Part shown: in pieces, positions 23,538 through 31,605 of the stretch | Layout of the letters: every line of letters starts with the position of its first letter | Numbering within the stretch: the first letter of the stretch is position 1 | Source of the DNA: an uncultured Bacteroidales bacterium | GTDB taxonomy: Bacteria > Bacteroidota > Bacteroidia > Bacteroidales > Bacteroidaceae | Direction: 5' to 3' | Assembly (NCBI GenBank): GCA_902799355.1 | Contig: CADCAG010000016.1 | Span: forward strand, 16,637-80,636 | DNA: 64,000 nt | Program-made: the position numbers and the translations under genes | Notes under the pieces: generated by a model | The model's database searches: none | Seen by the model: the letters and a program-made list of their open reading frames with translations, nothing else | Told to the model about the DNA's origin: nothing

Positions 23538-24703
23538 GCTTTACGTGTGAGCGTCAGCAGCGTGATGTCGTCGCTTTGCGGAGCATTTCCTGCAAAAGCC
23601 TTGACGTCGGCCATTTGGTTATCGATGATGGCTTGACAGCCCTGTCCTTTCTGTGTAGCCAGAAAAGCCATCATGCGGTCGTCGCCATATTCTTCGTTTG
23701 CTTCGTTCATGGCTTCGTTAACCCCGTCGGTATACATCACTAACGTGTCGCCAACGCCTAACGTAAGCTTTTCGTTGGAGTAGGTGATGCCAGGTACGGC
23801 ACCCACCATACAACTGGTACTTGTGGGCAACATCTCCACACGTCCGTCTGCCTTGATGATGACTGGTGAGTTGTGACCGCCATTGCTATACTCCATCTCA
23901 CCCGTCTTGACGTTGTAGATGGCATAGAATACGGTGACAAACATACAGTCTACCGACTCTTTGCTGAGCAAATCGTTCGACTTTGTCAGACACTCGCCAG
24001 GGGTGAAGCCCTGAAGGCCGATGGTGCGTATCAGTGTTCTGCTGACAGCCATGAAGATAGCTGCGGGAATACCCTTGCCGCTAACGTCAGCCATTACAAT
24101 TCCTATGTGGTCTTCGTCGATGCGGAAGAAGTCGTAGAAGTCGCCGCCCACATCCTTGGCAGGTGTCATCTTCGCTGCCAAGTCCAACTCATGGTCGTTC
24201 TCTGGGAAAGGCGGGAAGATGCGGGGAAGGATGGCCTGCTGAATTTCGGCAGCCACAGCCAGATCTGTCTTCAGTGATTCCAACTGGACGTGTTCCTGTT
24301 GCGACATCTTGATATAGTTAATCTGCTCAATGGCTTTCTCGATGGTGATGCTCAAGTCGTCCAGGTCAATGGGCTTCGTGGCAAAGTCAAAGGCACCATT
24401 GTTCATGGCCGACCTGATATTGCCCATATCACCGTATGCTGACACCATGATGCACTTCATGGCGGGGTTCTGCATCTCGTTGATCTTGGTCAGCAGTGTC
24501 AAACCATCCATTTCCGGCATGTTGATATCAGAGAGGATGATGTTGATGTCTTTCTCTTTCAGCATGAGGGTTAAGGCTTCCAAACCATTGTGGGCAAAGA
24601 AAAACTCATACTCCCCTTTGCGGATCTGGCGTCTGAAATATTGTGTCAACAGCAATTCGAGGTCCATCTCGTCGTCGACACTAAGAATTTTAACTGGATT
24701 CAT
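23534..24703 (-). CDS. response regulator with SpoIIE/RsbU-type PP2C phosphatase output
   Basis: 389 residues. A CheY-like receiver (about 5-125) has the acidic pocket VDDE (9-12), phosphoacceptor Asp59 in ILSDINMPEMDGL, and KPID. A linker helix leads to a PP2C-type serine phosphatase (about 160-388) with PAKDVGGDFYDFF, MADVSGKGIPAA, YTDGVNEA and SDDITLL, so the metal-binding aspartates are present. Proteins of this type dephosphorylate anti-sigma-factor antagonists in partner-switching systems. No STAS antagonist or anti-sigma gene lies in the window, so the target is unknown. First gene of the six-gene operon, 31 bases after a good promoter. Confidence 0.93.
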   Translation of the reverse strand: MNPVKILSVDDEMDLELLLTQYFRRQIRKGEYEFFFAHNGLEALTLMLKEKDINIILSDINMPEMDGLTLLTKINEMQNPAMKCIMVSAYGDMGNIRSAMNNGAFDFATKPIDLDDLSITIEKAIEQINYIKMSQQEHVQLESLKTDLAVAAEIQQAILPRIFPPFPENDHELDLAAKMTPAKDVGGDFYDFFRIDEDHIGIVMADVSGKGIPAAIFMAVSRTLIRTIGLQGFTPGECLTKSNDLLSKESVDCMFVTVFYAIYNVKTGEMEYSNGGHNSPVIIKADGRVEMLPTSTSCMVGAVPGITYSNEKLTLGVGDTLVMYTDGVNEAMNEANEEYGDDRMMAFLATQKGQGCQAIIDNQMADVKAFAGNAPQSDDITLLTLTRKA

Positions 24704-24733
24704 GTTGTTTCGTTAATATTTATAATTTAGGTG

Positions 24734-24765
24734 CAAATATACACATATTTTTATAAATGGCAAAA
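24734..24765 (-). promoter_or_regulatory. promoter of the signalling-NRPS-receptor operon
   Basis: On the minus strand TTTG (24765-24762) and TATATTTG (24741-24734), separated by 20 bases. It is the only good promoter seen upstream of the six genes, which are separated by -4, -4, 3, 2 and -4 bases. Confidence 0.75.
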
Positions 24766-24793
24766 AAATAACCGAAGTTTCCATATTTTTTTG

Positions 24794-24801
24794 TATTTTT
24801 G
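24794..24801 (+). promoter_or_regulatory. -7 box of ATP-grasp-like gene, almost leaderless
   Basis: TATTTTTG ends only 9 bases before the ATG at 24811, so the transcript would begin a few bases before the start codon. The -33 element is weak. Confidence 0.6.
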
Positions 24802-24810
24802 CAGACGGAA

Positions 24811-25884
24811 ATGAAGACACTGCATATTTTCAATCCCGAACACGAGATTGCGTTGGCTGCAAATCTGGCGCATTTTACTCCACCTCATGCAGCCAGACAG
24901 CTGAAGGCCGACCTTGGGTGGTTGCCGGCTTTGTGGGCTGACACAGACGACTATGTGCTTGTAGAACACGCTGAGGCTTCACGCAAGAATTACGAACGAT
25001 TACGCCGAAGACTGGGACGTCCTTTCACCATGTTTGTGGATCGTAGTGAGTTGTCCCACTTGGATGTACAGCAAGTAAAACCTTGGGGCTGGGATGCCGC
25101 TTTAGTCACCGATTTGTGCCGATGGGGCTTGCCTGTCCGTCTTCTGCCGGAGGCTTTCCGTCTGGATGGCTGGCGCCAACTGGCTCACCGCAGGACGTCC
25201 GCTCGCTTGCTGTCCTCGTTACGCTTAGAGGGTACTGTTGGCGAAGCTGTAGAGTGCTGCGACGTTGAACAAGTGGCAGCGTGCTTGTCGCATTGGCAGC
25301 GCGTCGTTGTCAAGGCGCCGTGGTCGTCGAGTGGGCGAGGTGTTCGTTTCTACGACACCGAGCGTCTTGGTGGTGATGGAAAATTGATGGTTGACAACTG
25401 GATTCGCAATGTCATCAAACAGCAAGGCAGCGTGATGGTAGAACCTTATTACAATAAGGTAAAAGACTTCGGCATGGAGTTTGAACGCCTTGCCAACGGA
25501 CTGGTCTGCTATCAGGGACTGTCGCTATTCCATACCAAAAACGGTGCCTACATCGGCAACCTGCTGGCAACAGAGGAGGCGAAGCGTGCACTGATGGCGC
25601 GCTATCTGCCGCTGGAACTGCTTGACAACATCAAGCAAAGGATTATCGACAACGTACAGTTGGACGACTACCAAGGTCCCTTCGGCATTGATATGATGAT
25701 TGTCAATTCTCAATTGTCAACGGTCAATTCTCAATTATTATTGCATCCTTGCGTGGAGCTGAATCTGCGTCGTACGATGGGACATGTAGCGCTGAGCCTA
25801 ACGCCTACAGACGATGACATTCGGAAGGTGATGCACATAGAACTGACAGATCATTATAAGCTGCATATAAGAAAGGCTCAGTAG
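24811..25884 (+). CDS. ATP-grasp-like protein, function unknown
   Basis: 357 residues from the ATG at 24811; a TTG 12 bases upstream lies inside the promoter box and is rejected. The N terminus MKTLHIFNPEHEIALAANL and a central VVVKAPWSSSGRGV (ATP-grasp-like phosphate loop) are visible. A later GPFGIDMMIV ... HPCVELNLRRTMGHVAL carries the metal-binding Glu/Asn pattern of ATP-grasp ligases. The family is common in Bacteroidales without a known substrate. The insert NSQLSTVNSQL between two conserved strands comes from a short DNA repeat (25701-25740). Transcribed away from the NRPS operon through a back-to-back promoter region. Confidence 0.65.
   Translation: MKTLHIFNPEHEIALAANLAHFTPPHAARQLKADLGWLPALWADTDDYVLVEHAEASRKNYERLRRRLGRPFTMFVDRSELSHLDVQQVKPWGWDAALVTDLCRWGLPVRLLPEAFRLDGWRQLAHRRTSARLLSSLRLEGTVGEAVECCDVEQVAACLSHWQRVVVKAPWSSSGRGVRFYDTERLGGDGKLMVDNWIRNVIKQQGSVMVEPYYNKVKDFGMEFERLANGLVCYQGLSLFHTKNGAYIGNLLATEEAKRALMARYLPLELLDNIKQRIIDNVQLDDYQGPFGIDMMIVNSQLSTVNSQLLLHPCVELNLRRTMGHVALSLTPTDDDIRKVMHIELTDHYKLHIRKAQ
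25701..25740 (+). repeat. short repeat inserted in frame in the ATP-grasp-like gene
   Basis: GTCAATTCTCAATT and GTCAATTCTCAATTATT copies separated by GTCAACG encode NSQLSTVNSQL. The low-complexity text interrupts an otherwise conserved segment and is like material usually seen between genes in this group. Confidence 0.6.
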
Positions 25885-25903
25885 AGATCTCTACTGAGCC
25901 TTT
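25872..25903. terminator. bidirectional terminator, 32-base perfect palindrome
   Basis: AAAGGCTCAGTAGAGA and its exact complement meet at 25887/25888. The left arm contains the stop codon of the plus-strand ATP-grasp-like gene, and the minus-strand thioredoxin lipoprotein gene ends 23 bases further on, so one hairpin serves both. Confidence 0.9.
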
Positions 25904-25925
25904 ATCTTTCTGTCTTGTTGGTTGC

Positions 25926-27032
25926 TTATTTCGCCAATTCGCTCTCAACAAACTGCTTGAGCTGCTCGCCACGAAGTCCTCGACGCAGAATCTTTCCTTT
26001 CTGGTCGACGACGATGGTGTGGGGGATAGAGGTGATGTTGAACGTCTTTACCACCTCATTGTCCCAATATTTCAAGTCGCTCATCTGTGGCCAGGGCAAT
26101 TGCAACTTCTTGATGGCTGTTACCCATGAGTCTTTATCCCGATCGAGTGATACACCGACAATGCCCAGACCACGCTCCTTGTTGCTTTCATAGAGAGAAA
26201 GCATAAAGGGCATCTCCTGACGACAGGGACCGCACCACGATGCCCAGAAGTCAATGATAGTAATTTTGTTCTTGCCAACCTCTGTCATAATAGAGAGGTT
26301 GTCACCCTTTGGCGTCTGTTGGGTGAAGTTCGGAATGGTAGCACCCTCGGCAGTCTTTGCTGCGCGACGGATGCTGGCCTCTATCTGCTTGATGGCATCG
26401 CGCTGGCGACGCTCGTCCGACAGCTTCTCAATTAGTCTGAGTCGGGTGTCGTTGTCTATCAGATCCTCAGGATAATAGGTCAGCAGGAAGTACCCGAACT
26501 CATTGCCGATATTCTTCTCGGTGGTCTCCACAACGACCTTTGTAAAGCGCTGGTTGAGCTTCTCAATCTCGTCCATGCCACGCTCTTGCTCTTCCTGTTC
26601 TACGTTGTTGGCGTAGATATGCTCGGCTATGCGGTTAATCTCCTTGCCAATAACCATCACCGAGTCGTTCAGTCGTTGCCACTCGTTGTTACAAGGAGTG
26701 CCACCAACACGTGATGCTCCAGGAGTCTCCGACAACTTGATGGTTATCTCGCCCAGTTCGCGGATGAAGGCAGCATTGATCTCGTTTCTCTTGGCACTAT
26801 AGACTATGCACAGCGCTGTCTCCTCGTCGGCCGTACCTTTAAACGTGAAGGTGTTGTCCTTAATAATAATGGTATCGCTGGGCGTGCCGTTGACCATGTC
26901 AGAGGTCAGCAACAGCGTGTCGCCATCAGCCAATCCCTCGACAGTACCCATCAACTTGTAGGTCTGCGACTGACATCCCACCAGGAGGATGGCGAGGAAA
27001 TTAAACAATATACTGGTCAGAAATACTCTCAT
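25926..27032 (-). CDS. TlpA-like thioredoxin-fold lipoprotein
   Basis: 368 residues. The N terminus has a lipoprotein signal with lipobox LLVGC (Cys20). An N-terminal DUF4369-like beta domain (about 25-120), a helical linker and a C-terminal AhpC/TSA-thioredoxin domain follow. The redox pair lies in FWASWCGPCRQEM (Cys about 267 and 270), and cis-Pro in TSIPHTIVVD. Such proteins are anchored in the periplasm or outer membrane and reduce disulfides. The start overlaps the end of prs by 32 bases; it is chosen because it gives the complete lipoprotein signal. Last gene of the pheS-thiE-prs operon. Confidence 0.88.
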   Translation of the reverse strand: MRVFLTSILFNFLAILLVGCQSQTYKLMGTVEGLADGDTLLLTSDMVNGTPSDTIIIKDNTFTFKGTADEETALCIVYSAKRNEINAAFIRELGEITIKLSETPGASRVGGTPCNNEWQRLNDSVMVIGKEINRIAEHIYANNVEQEEQERGMDEIEKLNQRFTKVVVETTEKNIGNEFGYFLLTYYPEDLIDNDTRLRLIEKLSDERRQRDAIKQIEASIRRAAKTAEGATIPNFTQQTPKGDNLSIMTEVGKNKITIIDFWASWCGPCRQEMPFMLSLYESNKERGLGIVGVSLDRDKDSWVTAIKKLQLPWPQMSDLKYWDNEVVKTFNITSIPHTIVVDQKGKILRRGLRGEQLKQFVESELAK

Positions 27033-27939
27033 TGTTAATCACTCTACGAATGGTTTCTGCAAACATGTCGGCAACGCTGAGTTGCTTTACTTTAGCACAA
27101 CGCTGTGAGTAGGGGATAGAGTCGGTAAAGACAATCTCTTCGAGTGCAGAGTTCTGCACACGTTCACTGGCAGGACCGCTCATCACACAGTGTGAGGCAC
27201 AGGCACGAACGGTTTTGGCACCAGCCTCTTTCATGATGTCGGCAGCCTTAGTGATGGTACCTGCAGTGTCAACCATGTCGTCGATGATGACGACATTCTT
27301 ACCTTCCACGTCACCAATGATTTGCATCGTTGCTACGACATTGGCACGGGCGCGCGTCTTGTTACACAATACCAGCGGGCATCCCAGAAATTTAGCATAC
27401 GTGTTGGCGCGCTTCGAACCACCCACGTCGGGTGAAGCGATGACCAGGTCTTCGAGGTGCAGGCTCTGTAGATAGGGCAGGATAACGCCCGATCCGTAAA
27501 GGTGGTCTACGGGAACGTCGAAGAAACCCTGTATCTGGTCAGCATGCAGGTCCATCGTAATGACACGGTTGACACCAGCAACACTCAGCAAGTCGGCTAC
27601 CAGCTTGGCACCGATAGAGACACGTGGCTTGTCCTTGCGATCTTGACGAGCCCAGCCAAAGTAGGGAATGACGGCATTGATGGTACGAGCCGAAGCACGC
27701 TTGGCAGCGTCAATCATCAGCAGCAGTTCCATGAGGTTGTCCGAGTTGGGGAAGGTGCTCTGTACCAGGAAAATGTCGCGACCGCGAATACTCTCCTCGT
27801 AGGATACGGCAAACTCGCCATCCGAGAACTTCGTCATCTGAAGTTTTCCCAACGGACATCCAAGACTTTGACAGATTTTCTCAGCCAGGTACTTTGTTGC
27901 AGTACCTGAAAACACCATGTAGTTATTGTTTGAGCTCAT
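27001..27939 (-). CDS. prs: ribose-phosphate pyrophosphokinase
   Basis: 312 residues, the usual length. The enzyme makes PRPP from ribose 5-phosphate and ATP for purine, pyrimidine, histidine and tryptophan synthesis. Motifs: FSDGEFAV, RQDRKDKPRVSIGAK, MDLHADQIQGFFDVPVDHLY, and the PRPP-binding VVIIDDMVDTAGTITKAA. It lies 33 bases after the thiE-like gene and overlaps the lipoprotein gene. Confidence 0.97.
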   Translation of the reverse strand: MSSNNNYMVFSGTATKYLAEKICQSLGCPLGKLQMTKFSDGEFAVSYEESIRGRDIFLVQSTFPNSDNLMELLLMIDAAKRASARTINAVIPYFGWARQDRKDKPRVSIGAKLVADLLSVAGVNRVITMDLHADQIQGFFDVPVDHLYGSGVILPYLQSLHLEDLVIASPDVGGSKRANTYAKFLGCPLVLCNKTRARANVVATMQIIGDVEGKNVVIIDDMVDTAGTITKAADIMKEAGAKTVRACASHCVMSGPASERVQNSALEEIVFTDSIPYSQRCAKVKQLSVADMFAETIRRVINNESISDQYIV

Positions 27940-27972
27940 CTTTTGGGGTTATGATTTGTAGATTAACATTTA

Positions 27973-28581
27973 CTATCCGATTGCTTTTCTGATTTTACAG
28001 AAGTGGTCTATCAGCGCCTGATATTCCAGCTCCTGATGGATGTTGAAGCGGTTCCAGAGGTCGCCACTGATGACAATGCCTCCGAAGCCCAGGTCCTTGA
28101 CAGCCTTGATGGTATCCAAGTTCATGCCTCCCAGGGCATATACGTGGCGGTCTATCAGTCCCTTGTGCGAGGCCTCTTTCAGTTCGTCCATGGTGAACGA
28201 GGCTTTTTGGTCGGGCTCCGTCTGACTGTCAAAGATGTACTTCAGCATGACGTAGTCGGCATTTTTCTTAGCCTCTTTCAACAGGTCCAGGTGGGTACAG
28301 TATCTGCTGATGTTTCCCTTGTAACCCTTCGGTGCGGGTGTCGTTTCGTCGTTGATATGTATGCCGTGCAACTTATATTCCTCTTTTAAATAATAGTTGT
28401 CGTGCACGGTAATGCGCTTGCGGTATTCATCGGGCAGCAGCGTCAGCAGTCGCTCGGAATACATGGGTGATGAGTCGGGCTTGAAGAGATGCAAGTCGTC
28501 AAGTCCCGCTTCGAAAAGTGACGAGAGTATCTTGTCTTCCTCCACGAAGAACGTGGGTTGAGTCATCAATACGAGTTTCAT
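27973..28581 (-). CDS. ThiE/TenI family thiamine-phosphate synthase-like protein
   Basis: 202 residues with the TIM-barrel pattern of thiamine-phosphate synthase. LLPDEYRKRITVHDNYYL, HGIHINDE and HVYALGGMNLDTIKAVKDL are visible; the last resembles the family's ALGGI segment. Typical ThiE has further phosphate-binding motifs that are weak here, so it may be a TenI-like or stand-alone paralogue rather than the main thiamine enzyme. Its ATG overlaps the pheS stop by one base (TGATG), so it is coupled to pheS. Confidence 0.7.
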   Translation of the reverse strand: MKLVLMTQPTFFVEEDKILSSLFEAGLDDLHLFKPDSSPMYSERLLTLLPDEYRKRITVHDNYYLKEEYKLHGIHINDETTPAPKGYKGNISRYCTHLDLLKEAKKNADYVMLKYIFDSQTEPDQKASFTMDELKEASHKGLIDRHVYALGGMNLDTIKAVKDLGFGGIVISGDLWNRFNIHQELEYQALIDHFCKIRKAIG

Positions 28582-29639
28582 CAGTTGGCAGCTTCAAATT
28601 CTTTTAAGAAGCGCACGTCGTTCTCAGAGAACATGCGCAGGTCGCTCACCTGATACTTCAGGTTGGTAATGCGCTCTACGCCCATACCAAAGGCATAGCC
28701 GCTGTAAATCTTAGAGTCGATGCCGCACTCTTCCAGCACGTTGGGGTCTACCATACCGCATCCCAGGATTTCTACCCAGCCGGTATGCTTGCAGAATCCA
28801 CAGCCTTCGCCACCGCAGATGAAACATGAGATATCCATCTCGGCAGAGGGCTCTGTGAAGGGAAAGTACGACGGACGCAGACGAATCTTGGTGTCGGCAC
28901 CAAACATCTCGCGGGCAAACGACAGTAAGACTTGCTTCAAGTCAGTGAAGCTGACGTTCTTGTCGATATACAATCCTTCCACCTGATGGAAGAAGCAGTG
29001 CGCACGGGCAGTGATGGCTTCGTTACGATAGACACGTCCTGGACAGATGACGCGGATGGGAGCGGTTAGTTTGCCGTCCTCGGTATGCATCTGCTCCATA
29101 ACACGGGCTTGTACACTCGATGTATGCGAGCGCAGCAGGATATTCTTGGTGACGTCGTTGGGATGCTGCGAGACGAAGAAGGTGTCCTGCATGTCGCGGG
29201 CAGGATGGTCGGCAGCAAAGTTCATGCGGGTGAACACGTGCAGGTCGTCCTCCACCTCAGGACCGTCGGCCAGCACAAAGCCCATGCGTGAGAAGATGTC
29301 GATAATCTCGTTAGTGACAATGGTGAGCGGATGGCGTGTGCCCAGCTCAACAGGGTAGGGGGTACGTGTCAGGTCGATGGCCTCGTCGCCCGTTTCCTGC
29401 TCAGCACACTGCTCACGCAACTGGTTGATGCGCTCGGTAGCCAGCGTCTTCAGCTCGTTAATCTTCATACCTACGGTCTTCTTCTGATCTGCCGCAACAT
29501 TGCGGAAATCATTCATCAGAGCGGTAATCTCACCTTTCTTGCTGAGGAATCTCAGTCGCAGCTGTTCTACCTCGTCAGCATTCTTAGCACTAAGTGTCTG
29601 TACTTCTTTCAGAAGCTCGTCTATCTTATCAATAATCAT
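28581..29639 (-). CDS. pheS: phenylalanyl-tRNA synthetase alpha subunit
   Basis: 352 residues from ATG at 29639 (MIIDKIDELL), chosen because the open frame upstream is AT-rich noncoding text containing the promoter. An N-terminal coiled coil (1-85) is followed by the class II catalytic domain: HPLTIVTNEIIDIFSRMGF, PSYFPFTEPSAEMD (motif 2 region) and GMGVERITNL (motif 3). It charges tRNA-Phe as an alpha2-beta2 enzyme with PheT, which is not in the window. First gene of the pheS-thiE-prs-lipoprotein operon. Confidence 0.96.
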   Translation of the reverse strand: MIIDKIDELLKEVQTLSAKNADEVEQLRLRFLSKKGEITALMNDFRNVAADQKKTVGMKINELKTLATERINQLREQCAEQETGDEAIDLTRTPYPVELGTRHPLTIVTNEIIDIFSRMGFVLADGPEVEDDLHVFTRMNFAADHPARDMQDTFFVSQHPNDVTKNILLRSHTSSVQARVMEQMHTEDGKLTAPIRVICPGRVYRNEAITARAHCFFHQVEGLYIDKNVSFTDLKQVLLSFAREMFGADTKIRLRPSYFPFTEPSAEMDISCFICGGEGCGFCKHTGWVEILGCGMVDPNVLEECGIDSKIYSGYAFGMGVERITNLKYQVSDLRMFSENDVRFLKEFEAAN

Positions 29640-29672
29640 AGCCTTTTTTGATGTATTTCTCAAATTTTGATG

Positions 29673-29680
29673 CAAAGGTA
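29673..29680 (-). promoter_or_regulatory. -7 box of pheS operon
   Basis: Minus-strand TACCTTTG (29680-29673), followed by a leader of about 30 bases to the pheS ATG. Confidence 0.7.
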
Positions 29681-29723
29681 CAAATAAATTGAAAAATAAA
29701 GATGAAAAATTAAAGATTATTTG

Positions 29724-29731
29724 TAACTTTG
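29724..29731 (+). promoter_or_regulatory. -7 box of lipoprotein-murB operon
   Basis: TAACTTTG, a perfect consensus match, 27 bases before the ATG at 29759; divergent from the pheS promoter 43 bases away. Confidence 0.75.
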
Positions 29732-29758
29732 CACAAAATTTTGAGAGAAGATAGAAAA

Positions 29759-30607
29759 ATGAGTTCACTCATGAGACTTAATGGTATTATTTCGGTTGTT
29801 TTGTTGGCGCTGCTGACAGCATGTGGCGGCAACAAGGGAGGACAGGCTACTGAGGAAGTCCCTGCCGACTCCGTTCTTAATGACTCCCTCCGCAACGACT
29901 CCCTACAGGCGCTGATTGAAGACTATCCCATGCCCAAGGCTGCTGACGAGCTGTTCGACGATTTCGTCTACAACTTCGTCGTCAACCGCAAGCTGCAGAT
30001 GGAGCGCATCCATTTCCCCTTGCCCTCTGAGCAGAATGGCAAGGTCAAGATGGTGAAGAAGAACGACTGGAAGATAGAGCATTTCTTTATGCGCCAGGGC
30101 TACTACACGCTGCTCTTCGACAGCGAGAAGCACATGGAGGTCGTCAAGGACACCTCCGTCAACCACGCCATCGTAGAGAAGATTCATTTCGATACGCGCA
30201 ATATCGAACAATTCATCTTTTATCGCAGGCGTGGCGCGTGGATGCTGACGAAGATACGCCAGATTCCTTTCGCGCAGGATGTCAACGCCACGTTCCTCAC
30301 GTTCTACCAGCAGTTTGTCTCTGACAAGACGTTTCAGGGCAAGAGCCTGGCAGAGAGCGTCAAGTTTGTGGGTCCCGACCCTGACGACGACTTCAACATG
30401 ATGGAGGGCATCATTACGCCCGACACGTGGGAGGCCTTTGCCCCTGACCTGCCCAAGAAGATGATCTACAACATCATCTATGGACAGCCTAAACACGAAG
30501 GCAACTCCAAGATTTTCGTCATGCGTGGCATTGCCAACGGTATGGAACTGGAGATGACCTTCAAGCGCATGAGTGGTAACTGGAAACTCGTAAAACTCAC
30601 AACTTAA
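29759..30607 (+). CDS. lipoprotein, DUF4348-like
   Basis: 282 residues from ATG 29759 (ATG 29771 is an alternative four codons on). The signal ends at a lipobox LLTACGG, giving a lipidated Cys. An acidic Ser/Asp linker (SVLNDSLRNDSL) is followed by a compact domain with MEGIITPDTWEAFAPDLP and KIFVMRGIANGMELEMTF, resembling the Bacteroidales DUF4348 lipoproteins. Function unknown; surface or periplasmic. Its stop overlaps the murB ATG by one base. Confidence 0.7.
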   Translation: MSSLMRLNGIISVVLLALLTACGGNKGGQATEEVPADSVLNDSLRNDSLQALIEDYPMPKAADELFDDFVYNFVVNRKLQMERIHFPLPSEQNGKVKMVKKNDWKIEHFFMRQGYYTLLFDSEKHMEVVKDTSVNHAIVEKIHFDTRNIEQFIFYRRRGAWMLTKIRQIPFAQDVNATFLTFYQQFVSDKTFQGKSLAESVKFVGPDPDDDFNMMEGIITPDTWEAFAPDLPKKMIYNIIYGQPKHEGNSKIFVMRGIANGMELEMTFKRMSGNWKLVKLTT

Positions 30608-31605
30608 TGGTTGACGAAGTTAATTATAGTCTGCTTGCTCACAACACATTTGGCATCGACGCCAAGTGTCGCCGTTTCGTGGAATACAGTTCCGTAGAAG
30701 AGGCTCAGCAGATAGCCCGCGAGCTCCAGGAATCCTATCTGCTAATAGGTGCTGGCAGCAACCTTTTGTTGACGCAAGACTTCGAAGGAACGGTGGTTCA
30801 CTCTGCGTTAAAAGGCATTGAATCCCAGTCTGATATCCATGTTCGCTGTGGTAGTGGTGAAACGTGGGACGAGTTCGTTGCCTGGTGCGTTGGTCATCAA
30901 CTCTTTGGTGCTGAAAACCTGTCGCTCATTCCTGGTGAGGTGGGTGCCAGTGCCGTCCAGAATATCGGTGCCTATGGTGCCGAGGTCAAGGACCTGATAG
31001 AGACTGTCGAGGCCGTCGAGATAGGTACCGGTCGCCTGTGCGTCTTCACTCGCGAGGAGTGCCAGTATGGCTACCGCGACAGCCGTTTCAAGCACGAGTG
31101 GAAGAACAAATACCTCATCACCCATGTCGTTTACCACCTGTCCAGCGACGAGAGCCGCCAGTCTACGGAGTATGGCAATATCCGTAGCGAGCTGGACCGC
31201 CGAGGCATCCAGACGCCCACAGCCGCCGAGCTGCGCCAGGTCGTCATCGACATCCGCAACGCCAAGCTCCCTGACCCCAAGGTCACGGGCAATGCGGGCA
31301 GCTTCTTCATGAATCCCGTGGTAGAGCGTCAGAAGTTTGAGCAGCTGCTGGCCGCCTATCCCGATATGCCACATTATTATATAGATGCTGACCACGAGAA
31401 GATTCCTGCCGGCTGGATGATTGACCAGTGTGGCTGGAAAGGCCGCTCGCTGGGCCGTGCAGGCGTTCACGACAAGCAGGCCCTCGTCCTCGTCAATCGC
31501 GGTGGTGCCACAGGTCAGGAGATTGTCGACCTCTGCAACACCATCCGCAACGATGTCAAAGCAAAGTTCGGCATCGATATCCACCCTGAAGTGAACATCA
31601 TATGA
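30607..31605 (+). CDS. murB: UDP-N-acetylenolpyruvoylglucosamine reductase
   Basis: 332 residues. This FAD enzyme reduces UDP-GlcNAc-enolpyruvate to UDP-MurNAc with NADPH in peptidoglycan synthesis. FAD-binding segments: LLIGAGSNLLLTQDF and LIPGEVGASAVQNIGAYG. The active site has YRDSRFK, the proton-donor Ser in GNAGSFFMNP, and the C-terminal Glu in DIHPEVNII. The long YGYRDSRFKHEW loop marks a type I enzyme. It is coupled to the genes on both sides by 1- and 4-base overlaps. Confidence 0.96.
   Translation: MVDEVNYSLLAHNTFGIDAKCRRFVEYSSVEEAQQIARELQESYLLIGAGSNLLLTQDFEGTVVHSALKGIESQSDIHVRCGSGETWDEFVAWCVGHQLFGAENLSLIPGEVGASAVQNIGAYGAEVKDLIETVEAVEIGTGRLCVFTREECQYGYRDSRFKHEWKNKYLITHVVYHLSSDESRQSTEYGNIRSELDRRGIQTPTAAELRQVVIDIRNAKLPDPKVTGNAGSFFMNPVVERQKFEQLLAAYPDMPHYYIDADHEKIPAGWMIDQCGWKGRSLGRAGVHDKQALVLVNRGGATGQEIVDLCNTIRNDVKAKFGIDIHPEVNII

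Noticed and set aside
24799-24810. TTG start for the ATP-grasp-like protein
   Set aside because: The TTG is the end of the -7 box, so it would lie upstream of the transcript start; the ATG at 24811 is used.
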